From contig NZ_RXFT01000015.1 in NCBI RefSeq assembly GCF_003952165.1, positions 106,180 to 170,179 of the forward strand: a stretch of DNA of 64,000 bases, written 5' to 3'. The notes beneath the pieces were generated by a model. That model made no database searches. It was given only the letters and a program-made list of their open reading frames with translations, and was not told the origin of the DNA. Both the position numbers and the translations under genes were made by a program. Within the stretch, counting starts at the first letter, position 1. The number at the start of each line of letters is the position of its first letter. Positions 1 through 7,747 of this stretch are shown piece after piece. The DNA comes from Variovorax guangxiensis (GTDB taxonomy: Bacteria > Pseudomonadota > Gammaproteobacteria > Burkholderiales > Burkholderiaceae_C).

Positions 1-139
1 CGCGCAGGAGGCTGCGGGGCAGGTGCATCCGGGCCAGTGTATAGACAAGCTCCCGCTGCGCGTACCCGTCGATCTCCTACACGCCCTGGTGTGCGGTGCC
101 GATGGGGCTGGCGGCCGTTCGGGACCACAGTGATCCGCG
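1..139. other. Window edge, no gene assigned
   Basis: GC-rich sequence upstream of the ROK-type gene. It may hold the end of an upstream gene or the promoter and leader of the ROK gene. I see no convincing -35/-10 pair and no strong Shine-Dalgarno before the ATG at 140. Confidence 0.3.
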
Positions 140-1222
140 ATGAAGAAAAAGACCCCCAAGACCCAGGCCGCGAAGGATGCCCCGCTCCCCGGCCCCGACG
201 TCCACGGCCTGCGTGAACTGCCCGGCCTGCAGGTGGACGGCTACAGCCTCCAGTTGCGCGACAAGGACGGCTTCGTCGGCGACCAGGCCAGCCAGACAGC
301 CTTCCGCGAACTGCTCGAACACTGGCGCAAGCGCCGCCGCCGCAAGGGCAAGGATCCGCTGGGCAACTCGCATTCGCGCGATCTCGGCAAGAAGGAACTC
401 GACCGCGTGCTGCAGGAGAAGAAGGCGTCGGAAGCCACCGACCTGATGCACGTGGCCATCGAGGAGTTCGCGCAGGAGCTGGCCCAGGTCATCCAGCGCT
501 TCATGCGCCAGCCCTCGTGGAAGAAGGTGCAGCGCATCGTGATCGGGGGCGGCTTTCCAGAGAGCGACGTGGGCGAGCGCGCCATTCTGCAGACCGGCGC
601 AATCCTCGAGGAGCTGGGCGTGCACGTGCAGATCGCGCGCCTCTCGCACGACGTGGACGACGGCGGCCTGATCGGCTGGGTGCACCTGGTGCCGCCGGCC
701 ATGCTGAAGGGGCACGACGCGATCCTTGCCGTGGACATAGGCGGCACCAACGTGCGCTGCGGCATCGTGAAGACGCGCCACCGCAAGGCACCCGACTTCT
801 CGCTCGCGAAGGTGGTGCGGCGCGAGAAGTGGCGCCATGCCGACGAAGGCCCCAACCGCGGCGGCATGGTCGATCACATCGCCTGCATGCTCGAGGACAT
901 GATCCTCTACAGCGAGCGCAAGAAGATCCGGCTCGCGCCCTTCATCGGCATCGGCTGCCCGGGCCTGATCCGCCCCGACGGCTCCATTGCGCGCGGCGCG
1001 CAGAACCTGCCGGGCGACTGGGAAGGCCACGCCTTCCACCTGCCCAGCCAGCTGTGGCGCCGCATGCCGATGATGGGTTCGGGCCCGACGCTGGTGCTGA
1101 TGCACAACGACGCGGTGGTGCAGGGCCTGAGCGAGTTGCCCTTCATGCGCGACGTGCGGCACTGGGGCGTGCTCACTATCGGCACCGGGCTGGGCAACGC
1201 GAGCTTCACCAACCGGGACTGA
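140..1222 (+). CDS. ROK-family (sugar-kinase-like) protein with circularly permuted motif order
   Basis: A 360-residue ASKHA/ROK-type protein. The phosphate-1 motif AVDIGGTNVRCGIV lies at about residues 197-210, GIGCPGLI at 270-277, the catalytic-type NDA at 323-325 and a phosphate-2-like TIGTGLGNA at 347-354. Ordinary ROK proteins start with DxGGT and continue about 150 residues past GTG, but this protein ends just after it. The parts normally found at the C-terminus come first: a helix followed by QRIVIGGGF (131-139, like the adenosine-site GGG) and DDGGLIGW (173-180). The GHxxCxCG zinc/sugar motif of canonical ROK enzymes is not visible. The first 100 residues are basic and rich in charged residues. 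The next gene converges 6 bp away, so no missing C-terminal half can follow. The enzymatic substrate is unknown, and kinase activity is inferred only from the motifs. Confidence 0.75.
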   Translation: MKKKTPKTQAAKDAPLPGPDVHGLRELPGLQVDGYSLQLRDKDGFVGDQASQTAFRELLEHWRKRRRRKGKDPLGNSHSRDLGKKELDRVLQEKKASEATDLMHVAIEEFAQELAQVIQRFMRQPSWKKVQRIVIGGGFPESDVGERAILQTGAILEELGVHVQIARLSHDVDDGGLIGWVHLVPPAMLKGHDAILAVDIGGTNVRCGIVKTRHRKAPDFSLAKVVRREKWRHADEGPNRGGMVDHIACMLEDMILYSERKKIRLAPFIGIGCPGLIRPDGSIARGAQNLPGDWEGHAFHLPSQLWRRMPMMGSGPTLVLMHNDAVVQGLSELPFMRDVRHWGVLTIGTGLGNASFTNRD

Positions 1223-1228
1223 GCCGCT

Positions 1229-2986
1229 TCAGAGATCTTCGGCGCGCAGGCCCTCGATGCGCATGCTGGCGGAGGTGCTGGCGATGTTCCCCGCCGCGTC
1301 CATGGCGCGCACTTCAATGTTCGCGGCGCCGGGGCGCTTCGGCGTCCATGCGCAGACATACGGCGCGGCGCGCAGCGTGCAGGCGGTCCTGCCGTCGACG
1401 ACGAACTTCAGCTCGGCCACGCCCACGTTGTCGGATGCGTTGGCGGAGAGCCTTGCGGGCACGCCCACCGGCACGCTGGGCGGCACCGCCAGCGCCACGG
1501 CCGGCGGCACGATGTCCGAAGGCGCGTTGACTATCACGTTAGCCGACGCCACGGCCGAATTGCCGGCCGCATCGAGCGCGATCACGCGGATGGTCTGCAC
1601 GCCGGGCGCACTCGGCGTCCAGCTGCAGGTGTAGGGCGGGGCGGTGAAAGTGCAGATCGGAATGCTGTCGCGGCCCACCACCTTCACGCCGACGATGCTC
1701 GCGTTGTCGACCACCGCGGGGGCGATGACGGTGAGCTGCCCCACCGTGGCCATCGACGGCGCCGCCACCGACACGGTGGGCGCAGTGGTGTCGGGGCTGC
1801 CGAGAGCGAGGTCGATGGTGAACATCGTCTGCCCGTGCACCGCCTTCTGCTCGAAGGCATCGAAGATGGTGAACCAGGTCGCGCCGGGCGCGCGGTTGGC
1901 CGAGCGCGCCTTCACCAGCAGCGTGGTCTTGCCTACGGCGAAGCAGCTGAAGCCGCAGTCCCAGTCGAACTGGTAGCGGCCCGAGGCGTCGGCCACGCCG
2001 GTCGCGAGCATCACCAGCGGCTTGCCGGGGCCTGGGTTGCGCCATACCGACACCTGTGCGCCGGGCAGGGCGGCGCCGGTGTCGCGGTCGGTCACGCGCA
2101 CCTGCGTGGCTGCGGTGCCCGCCATGAATTTCGAACTGCCGAGCTTGGGCCAGTCGGTCCAGTCGGTGTCGATGTTGGCCTTGGTGCCGGCGGTGAAGCG
2201 GATCATCTCCAGCGTGGCGACGCGGTTGGCGGCCGGGTCGCGGCGCTGCTCGAAGACGGTGCCCAGCAGCGGGTCGAGGCGCCAGTGCTGGCGGCTCCAC
2301 CAGTAGCGGTCGCTGTCGCTGGCCAGCGCGAGGTCGGTGACGGGCGCGACGCCGGTGGTGTCGGTCACCGCGACGCTGTTGTAGTACTCGCCCGAGCCCG
2401 CGCCGAACACGTGCTCCAGCTCGTGCAGCAGGGTCTTGAGCTGGCGGGCGAGGTAGTCCTTCTCGGTGGACTCGGGCGCGCCCGGCGTGGGGGCGCGCGT
2501 CAGGCGCAGCGGGTCGTGGATGGCGATCCAGTTCAGGTTCCAGGCCACGCCCTTCTGCGGGAAGGTCCAGCTCGTGGAAAGCCCGCCGTGGCTGTAGCCG
2601 CGGGTGGACTTCGAGACGCACACCACCACCTCGCCGTTGACCAGTCCGCTGTAGCTGCACTGCGGCGCGTTGGCGGGCGCGGTCAGCTGCAGGTCGGCTG
2701 AGGGGTCGAAGGAGAAGCTGCGCACCGTCTCGCGCGTGAACACGGTGTTGACGTCGGCCACGTACTGCGCGAGTCGGCGGCCGGCTTCAGCGGGGCCGAT
2801 GTCGGTGGCCAGTTCGGGATCGACGATGAACTTCAGGCGATGGGTGCTCGGGGCGGCCCGGCCGATCTCGTCCATGGCGGCGAAGGCGGTCGACGGGATT
2901 CCGGACAGTGCGAAAAGCGTTGTCGCCAGCATCAGGGCCGGGTTCGCCAGATTCGCCGGGGCGCGCAGCGAGAAGAAAGCTCGCAT
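1229..2986 (-). CDS. Secreted metalloprotease-like protein with C-terminal Ig-like domains
   Basis: 585 residues from the ATG at 2986, chosen over the ATG at 3013 because GGGGA precedes it and it gives a clean Sec signal peptide (basic start, hydrophobic core, STAFA cleavage region). The N-terminal domain carries HELEHVFG at about residues 188-195, a HExxH zinc-protease motif with a following Gly and the nearby GSGEYYN. Two similar bacterial Ig-like repeats follow, each with the pattern 'xPPxVSLAxP...VGVxxVxxxVDG...C-T-F/LxAAPYxCxWTP', ending near the C-terminus. A short fibronectin or carboxypeptidase-regulatory-like beta segment (AATQVRVTDRDTGAALPGA) lies between them and the protease part. 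It is probably exported and acts on extracellular protein, though proteolysis is inferred from one motif only. It is convergent with the ROK gene. Confidence 0.7.
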   Translation of the reverse strand: MRAFFSLRAPANLANPALMLATTLFALSGIPSTAFAAMDEIGRAAPSTHRLKFIVDPELATDIGPAEAGRRLAQYVADVNTVFTRETVRSFSFDPSADLQLTAPANAPQCSYSGLVNGEVVVCVSKSTRGYSHGGLSTSWTFPQKGVAWNLNWIAIHDPLRLTRAPTPGAPESTEKDYLARQLKTLLHELEHVFGAGSGEYYNSVAVTDTTGVAPVTDLALASDSDRYWWSRQHWRLDPLLGTVFEQRRDPAANRVATLEMIRFTAGTKANIDTDWTDWPKLGSSKFMAGTAATQVRVTDRDTGAALPGAQVSVWRNPGPGKPLVMLATGVADASGRYQFDWDCGFSCFAVGKTTLLVKARSANRAPGATWFTIFDAFEQKAVHGQTMFTIDLALGSPDTTAPTVSVAAPSMATVGQLTVIAPAVVDNASIVGVKVVGRDSIPICTFTAPPYTCSWTPSAPGVQTIRVIALDAAGNSAVASANVIVNAPSDIVPPAVALAVPPSVPVGVPARLSANASDNVGVAELKFVVDGRTACTLRAAPYVCAWTPKRPGAANIEVRAMDAAGNIASTSASMRIEGLRAEDL

Positions 2987-3166
2987 CGGTTTTCCCCGGG
3001 GACCGGGGTGCAAGACTCCACGAACGGCGCTCCGGCGGGGCCCGGTGAAGGGCCGCGCCCGAGCGGGCTACCCCGCCAGGCAGGGGGTGCCGGGAGATCC
3101 GCCGGTGCCCGTCCGGTGATGACCCGGCGGGACGTGAAGGTTTGTCAATCCCCGAAACCGGTGGGT

Positions 3167-3196
3167 ATTTTAGTGTGCTTGTTCAATTGGTTTCAA
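3167..3196 (-). promoter_or_regulatory. Candidate sigma70 promoter for the Ig-domain protease gene
   Basis: On the minus strand TTGAAA (3191-3196) and TAAAAT (3167-3172) are separated by 18 bp in an AT-rich island of otherwise GC-rich DNA. The resulting leader to the ATG at 2986 would be about 175 nt, very GC-rich and able to form several hairpins. This is seen from sequence match only. Confidence 0.45.
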
Positions 3197-3250
3197 ATTT
3201 GTTGCATCTGTACATCTTGGATTACAGGCCCCGCTCCGGCCCTTGGGCAC

Positions 3251-4627
3251 CTAGAGCTGGAAAGCAACAGTGAGCAGCAGCCCCTCGGCCACGTCGCGCA
3301 GCAGCCCCGGGCGCCGCGCGCGATAGGGCTCGCCGGCCGAAGCCGTGGTTTCGATCCACTCGGCCAGCCATTCGATGTGGTCCTGCCCGTAGAACACGAC
3401 CGCCGCCTCGTGGTTGAGCAGCAGGCTGCGCAGGTCGAGGTTGATCGATCCGCACATCGCGAGCTCTTCGTCGACCACCACGGCCTTGGCGTGGGCCATG
3501 AAGGGCAGCATGCGAAAGCTCACGCCCGCGCGCGCGAGGTCGCGCATGGCGCGTGCGCGCACGAAGTCGGCCAACCGGTGGTTGGAGCGGGCGGGCATCG
3601 CGATGGTCACCTGCACGCCCCGGCGCGCGGCCAGCCGCAGGGCATCGCGCAGGCCGTCGCCGGGCACGAAGTAGGGCGTGATGGCGAGGATGCGGTGCTC
3701 GGCGCGGAAGCAGGCGTCGATCAGCAGTGCGTGTGCCGTGTCTTCCGTCTGGTCGGGGCCGCTCGGCAAGAACTGGGCCATGGCTGTGCCGGCGCCTTCC
3801 GCATCGGGCGCGGTGATGGCTCGCACCTTGCGGCTGCGCACCGAGGCCCAGTCGTGGTCGAACTGGCGTGCCGCCGCGGCCGCCACGCTGCCGCGCAGGT
3901 CGAAGGAAAGATCGCGCCAGGCCTCTGGATGCTCGTCGTTGCCGGTGAAGTATTCGCCGGCGAGGTTGCGTCCGCCCGACCACAGCCAGCCGTCGTCGGC
4001 GATGGTGAACTTGCGGTGGTTGCGCAGGTTGCGCGGCCCGATGCGGCGCAGGCTGAAGAAGGGGCGGAACACCGCCACCTCGCCGCCCGCCGCGCGCAGC
4101 CGGTCGAAGTGATGGCGCGGCAGCGAAAGCGCGCCGAAGCCGTCGAGCAGCACCCGCACCTTGATGCCCTCGCGCGCCCGTTGCGCGAGCCGCTCCAGCA
4201 CCGCGTGGCCCAGCGGGTCGTCGCCGATGATGAAGGTGCACACGTCGATGCGCTCGCGCGCGCCGTCGATCACCTCCCAAAGCGCCTCCCGCGCGGCCTC
4301 GCCGTCGGCATGCATGCGGATCGCGCTGCGCCCAGGCGGCGCGAGGCCGAAGCTCTCGATCAGGTCGGCGGCCCAATGGCCCGGCGGCACCGAGCGCGGC
4401 GGCCGGGGCGAGCCCGCCGGGCGCAGCTTGCGCTGGCCGAACAGCAGGTACATCGGCAGGATGAAATAGGGCATCAGCACCAGCCCCATGACCCAGGCGA
4501 TGGCCGTGGTGGGAGCGCGCTGCTCGCGGCGCGCGCGCGTGGTCAGCACGTAGACCAGCAGCGCGAAAGTGACGACGAGAAAGTGCTGCGAAGGAGAAGG
4601 CAGCCAGTCGAACTCTTTGGTCGGCAT
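3251..4627 (-). CDS. cls: Cardiolipin synthase (phospholipase D superfamily)
   Basis: 458 residues. Two N-terminal membrane segments (about 15-30 and 42-63) are followed by two HKD catalytic motifs, H204-x-K206-x4-D211 with GGRN after it, and H379-x-K381-x4-D386 with GSINLD after it. This is the layout of bacterial cardiolipin synthases, which condense phospholipid head groups in the inner membrane to form cardiolipin. The length is slightly below the roughly 480 of E. coli ClsA. It lies 48 bp downstream of the GST gene on the same strand, so the two may share a transcript. The exact substrate pair (two phosphatidylglycerols, or PG plus PE) cannot be told from the sequence. Confidence 0.9.
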   Translation of the reverse strand: MPTKEFDWLPSPSQHFLVVTFALLVYVLTTRARREQRAPTTAIAWVMGLVLMPYFILPMYLLFGQRKLRPAGSPRPPRSVPPGHWAADLIESFGLAPPGRSAIRMHADGEAAREALWEVIDGARERIDVCTFIIGDDPLGHAVLERLAQRAREGIKVRVLLDGFGALSLPRHHFDRLRAAGGEVAVFRPFFSLRRIGPRNLRNHRKFTIADDGWLWSGGRNLAGEYFTGNDEHPEAWRDLSFDLRGSVAAAAARQFDHDWASVRSRKVRAITAPDAEGAGTAMAQFLPSGPDQTEDTAHALLIDACFRAEHRILAITPYFVPGDGLRDALRLAARRGVQVTIAMPARSNHRLADFVRARAMRDLARAGVSFRMLPFMAHAKAVVVDEELAMCGSINLDLRSLLLNHEAAVVFYGQDHIEWLAEWIETTASAGEPYRARRPGLLRDVAEGLLLTVAFQL

Positions 4628-4675
4628 GGACTGGGATGATGCCTCAGCGCCTGGCGCGGTGCCTTCAGTGTCCCT

Positions 4676-5341
4676 TCAGCGCTGCAGGAAGGCCGGCACG
4701 CCCCGTCCCTGCGAGGCGAGGAAGCGCATCATCGGATCGACCGACGCGCGAACCGCGGGCCGGTCGCCCACGCGCGTGCGCCATGCCAGCAGGCGCGGCG
4801 TGGCCTCGGTCATGCCCGCGCCCTTGCGGTCGGCGAACACGCAGGCCATGTAGAAGGCGATGTCGGCGAAGGAGTAGGGGCCGGCCAGGTACTCGCGCGT
4901 GGCGAGCAGGCCTTCCATCTCCTCGTAGAAGCGCGCGCAACCGGCACAGGCCGCGATCGCGGGAGCGCTCTGCATGGCCTCCTGCAGGCCGAAGAGCTTG
5001 ATCACGTTCGGGAAGAAGACCTCGTCGGACTTCTGCTCCAGTTGCCGCGCACGGGCCCGATCGGCAATGCCCTCGGGCCACAGCGCGGGGCTGGGATAGC
5101 GGTCTTCCAGGTACTCGAAGATCTGCGTCGAATCGAAGAGCGAGACCTCGTCGTCGACCAGCACCGGCACCTGCTGCTTGACTGGGTTGACCCGGAGCAC
5201 CTCGGGGTGCTTGGGCTCATAGTGGTCGCCTTCGATGAAGGGCACCATGATCAGTTCGAAGGGCACGCCTTTCTCGCGTGCCGCGATCTCGACCTTGGCG
5301 CCGAACATGCTGAGGGGACCTGAGTAGATGCGAGTCGTCAT
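4676..5341 (-). CDS. Glutathione S-transferase family protein
   Basis: 221 residues with an N-terminal thioredoxin-like GST domain (MTTRIYSGPLSMFGAKVEIAA, cis-Pro segment QQVPVLVDD at about 58-66, glutathione-binding DSTQIFEYLEDRYP at 70-83). An all-helical C-terminal domain contains the conserved capping motif AGPYSFADIAFY. Cytoplasmic conjugation or binding of glutathione is expected, and the substrate cannot be deduced. It sits between the MetE-like gene (27 bp upstream) and cls on the same strand, consistent with a small operon. Confidence 0.85.
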   Translation of the reverse strand: MTTRIYSGPLSMFGAKVEIAAREKGVPFELIMVPFIEGDHYEPKHPEVLRVNPVKQQVPVLVDDEVSLFDSTQIFEYLEDRYPSPALWPEGIADRARARQLEQKSDEVFFPNVIKLFGLQEAMQSAPAIAACAGCARFYEEMEGLLATREYLAGPYSFADIAFYMACVFADRKGAGMTEATPRLLAWRTRVGDRPAVRASVDPMMRFLASQGRGVPAFLQR

Positions 5342-5368
5342 GTCCCCGACTTCAACAGAAACGGCGCG

Positions 5369-6490
5369 TCAGGTCGAGCCCCAGACCTCCTGCGCCGTCT
5401 CGACCACCAGGCGCAGCTTGTTGCGCTGCGCTTCCACCGCGATGTTGTTGCCGTGCACGGTGCTGGAAAAGCCGCACTGCGGCGACAGCGCGAGCTGGTC
5501 GAGCGAGGCGTACTTGGCGGCGTCCTCGATGCGGCGCTTGAGTTCGTCCTTGTCCTCCATCTCGCCGAACTTGGTGGTCACGAGGCCGAGCACCACCGTC
5601 TTGCCCTTGGGCAGGTAGCGCAGCGGCTTGAAGTCGCCCGAGCGGGCGTCGTCGTATTCCATGAAGTAGGCGTCGAGGTCCATTTCCTTGAGCAGCGCTT
5701 CCGCCACGGGCTCGTAGTTGCCGGCGGCGGCGTGCGTGCTCTTGAAGTTGCCGCGGCACAGGTGCATGGCCAGCAGCATGCCCGGCGGCTTCTGCGCCAC
5801 CACCTTGTTGATGAAGGCGGCGTAGCGGTGCGGCAGTTCGTTGGGGTCGTCGCCGCGCTTGCGGGCGGCCTCGCGCATGTGCTCGTCGCACAGGTAGGCG
5901 AGGTTGGTGTCGTCCATCTGCACGTAGGTGCAGCCGGCGGCAGCCAGCGAGCGCAGCTCGTCGCCATAGGCCTTGGCCACGTCGTCGTAGAAGGCGGGGT
6001 CGAGCTCGGGGTAGGCGTCCTTGCTGATGCCGGCGCGGCCGCCGCGGAAGTGCAGCATGGTCGGCGAGGGGATGGTCACCTTCGGCGTGCGGCCCGCCGA
6101 CACCTGGCTCTTGAGGTACTGGAAGTCGGCCAGCTGGATGTCCTTGACGTGGCGGACCTTGTCGATCACGCGCATCGCCGGCGGGGCCAGCTCCTCGGTG
6201 CCGTCGGGCTTGCGGATGGTGACCGGGATGTCGGTCTTCACGCCGCCGAGCTGGTCGAGGAAGTCGATGTGGAAATAGGTGCGGCGGAATTCGCCGTCGG
6301 TGATGCTCTTCAGGCCGATGTCTTCCTGGAACCTGACGATCTCGGTGATCGCCTTGTCCTCGACGAGGCGAAGCTGCTCGGGCGTGATTTCGCCCTTGGC
6401 ATTCTGCTCACGGGCTTCGAGAAGGTACTTGGGACGCAGGAAACTGCCCACGTGGTCGTAGCGGGCAGGCAAGGCGGCGTGCTGTGACAT
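5369..6490 (-). CDS. Short MetE-like (C-terminal domain) methyltransferase
   Basis: About 373 residues from the ATG at 6490, preferred over 6532 because GGAG stands about 8 nt before it. It resembles only the catalytic C-terminal barrel of cobalamin-independent methionine synthase (MetE is about 750 residues). It opens with YDHVGSFLRPKYL and keeps candidate zinc ligands: His and Cys in AMHLCRGNF, Glu in YFMEYDD, and Cys in LSPQCGFSS near the end. Family members include YxjG/YxjH-type proteins and other enzymes that transfer a methyl or alkyl group to a thiol. It is a standalone family, not a broken MetE. It is divergent from the vanA-like gene and shares a regulatory region with two identical palindromes, so a link to handling one-carbon units from O-demethylation is a reasonable guess. 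Methionine synthesis itself is unproven. Confidence 0.8.
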   Translation of the reverse strand: MSQHAALPARYDHVGSFLRPKYLLEAREQNAKGEITPEQLRLVEDKAITEIVRFQEDIGLKSITDGEFRRTYFHIDFLDQLGGVKTDIPVTIRKPDGTEELAPPAMRVIDKVRHVKDIQLADFQYLKSQVSAGRTPKVTIPSPTMLHFRGGRAGISKDAYPELDPAFYDDVAKAYGDELRSLAAAGCTYVQMDDTNLAYLCDEHMREAARKRGDDPNELPHRYAAFINKVVAQKPPGMLLAMHLCRGNFKSTHAAAGNYEPVAEALLKEMDLDAYFMEYDDARSGDFKPLRYLPKGKTVVLGLVTTKFGEMEDKDELKRRIEDAAKYASLDQLALSPQCGFSSTVHGNNIAVEAQRNKLRLVVETAQEVWGST

Positions 6491-6557
6491 GGATGACTCC
6501 GTCGTGATCTTTGGGAGGAACGAACGGAACATCGTAGCGCCTGAGAAACGTTAATGA

Positions 6558-6567
6558 CTGTATACAG
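6558..6567. promoter_or_regulatory. Operator 1, perfect palindrome CTGTATACAG
   Basis: Perfect 10-bp palindrome in the intergenic region of the divergent MetE-like and vanA genes, 68 bp from the start of the MetE-like gene. The core TGTATACA recurs at operator 2. GntR/FadR-type regulators bind short TNGTNNNACNA palindromes, and such a regulator is encoded directly after vanA. Confidence 0.6.
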
Positions 6568-6621
6568 CGAACTCGGTGTTTACCCTCTAATTGCTCAATT
6601 TCGCTGGAAATTTCACCATTT

Positions 6622-6631
6622 CTGTATACAT
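6622..6631. promoter_or_regulatory. Operator 2, CTGTATACAT next to the vanA start
   Basis: Second copy of the TGTATACA core, centred 64 bp (about six helical turns) from operator 1 and ending only 9 bp before the vanA ATG. It would overlap any -10 element here (TATACA at 6625-6630), which fits repression. No Shine-Dalgarno lies between it and the ATG. Confidence 0.6.
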
Positions 6632-6640
6632 TGAGTATTC

Positions 6641-7747
6641 ATGAAAACGCCCACGACTGCCTTCCCCCTGAACGCCTGGTATGCCGCCGCCTACGACGTC
6701 GAAGTGCGCCACGCGCTGCTGCCACGCACCATCTGCAACCAGAAAGTGGTGCTGTTCCGTCGTACCGACGGGCAGGTCGCCGTGCTCGAGGACGCCTGCT
6801 GGCACCGCCTGATGCCGCTGTCGCTGGGCCGGCTCGAAGGCGACGAGGTGGTCTGCGGCTACCACGGCCTCGTGTACAACAGCCAGGGCCGCTGCACCCA
6901 CATGCCCAGCCAGGAGACGCTGAACCCCTCGGCCTGCGTGCGCAGCTTCCCGGTGGCGGAGAAGCACCGCTTCGTGTGGATCTGGCCCGGCGACCCGGCC
7001 AAGGCCGACCCGGCGCTCATCCCCGACATGCACTGGAACGACGACCCGGCCTGGGCCGGCGACGGCAAGATGATCCGGGTCCACTGCGACTACCGCCTCG
7101 TGGTCGACAACCTCATGGACCTGACGCACGAGACCTTCGTGCACGGCTCCTCCATCGGCAACCGCGAAGTGGCCGAGGCGCCCTTCGTCGCCACGCACGG
7201 CGACCGCTCTGCCACCGTCACGCGGTGGATGGAGAACATCGATCCGCCGCCGTTCTGGGGCGGCCAGATCAGGCATGCGCGCGGCTACACCGGCAAGGTC
7301 GACCGCTGGCAGATCATCCGATTCGAAGGCCCGTGCACGGTGAACATCGACGTCGGCGTGGCCGAGGCCGGCAGCGGCGCGGTGCCCTCCGACGGAAACC
7401 CGGGCGACCGCAGCAAGGGCGTCAACGGCTACGTGCTCAACACCATCACGCCCGAGACCGACAAGACCTGCCTGTACTTCTGGGCCTTCGCGCGCAACTA
7501 CTGCCTGGGAGAGCAGCGCCTGACGCACGAGCTGCGCGAAGGCGTCGCCGGCATCTTCCGCGAGGACGAACTCGTGCTCGAGGCGCAGCAGAAGGCCATC
7601 GACGAGCACCCCGACCACCAGTTCTACAACCTCAACATCGACGCCGGCTCGATGTGGGCGCGCAAGCTGATCGACCGCATGGTCGAGAAGGAGAGGCCCG
7701 CGCGCGCGGCGATCCCGATCCGGCCGGCCGAGAAGGAGGCTGCGTGA
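6641..7747 (+). CDS. vanA: Rieske aromatic O-demethylase oxygenase (VanA-type)
   Basis: 368 residues. The Rieske [2Fe-2S] ligands are C53-W-H55 and C72-x2-H75. The mononuclear iron site is in DNLMDLTHETFVH with H163 and H168. Sequence style and length match vanillate O-demethylase oxygenase subunits, which use O2 and electrons from VanB to convert methoxylated aromatics such as vanillate to the phenol plus formaldehyde. The start at 6641 has no visible Shine-Dalgarno, so initiation may be leaderless or depend on the operator-proximal promoter. It is followed by a GntR regulator overlapping its stop and then the VanB-type reductase, the partner required for activity. The methoxy-aromatic substrate (vanillate, veratrate, other) is inferred, not shown. 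Confidence 0.85.
   Translation: MKTPTTAFPLNAWYAAAYDVEVRHALLPRTICNQKVVLFRRTDGQVAVLEDACWHRLMPLSLGRLEGDEVVCGYHGLVYNSQGRCTHMPSQETLNPSACVRSFPVAEKHRFVWIWPGDPAKADPALIPDMHWNDDPAWAGDGKMIRVHCDYRLVVDNLMDLTHETFVHGSSIGNREVAEAPFVATHGDRSATVTRWMENIDPPPFWGGQIRHARGYTGKVDRWQIIRFEGPCTVNIDVGVAEAGSGAVPSDGNPGDRSKGVNGYVLNTITPETDKTCLYFWAFARNYCLGEQRLTHELREGVAGIFREDELVLEAQQKAIDEHPDHQFYNLNIDAGSMWARKLIDRMVEKERPARAAIPIRPAEKEAA

Noticed and set aside
140..1222. ROK gene truncated at its 3' end by a frameshift
   Set aside because: The segments expected at the C-terminus are present at the N-terminus in the same frame, and the convergent neighbour leaves no room; permutation explains this better.
2987..3166. Cyclic-di-GMP or other known riboswitch in the leader of the Ig-domain protein gene
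   Set aside because: Some GC-rich stems and GCAAACC-like fragments were noted, but the required conserved core could not be lined up.
5369..6490. MetE gene truncated to a pseudogene
   Set aside because: The single-domain form with intact zinc ligands, a good ribosome site and full-length barrel is a known standalone family, not a decayed MetE.
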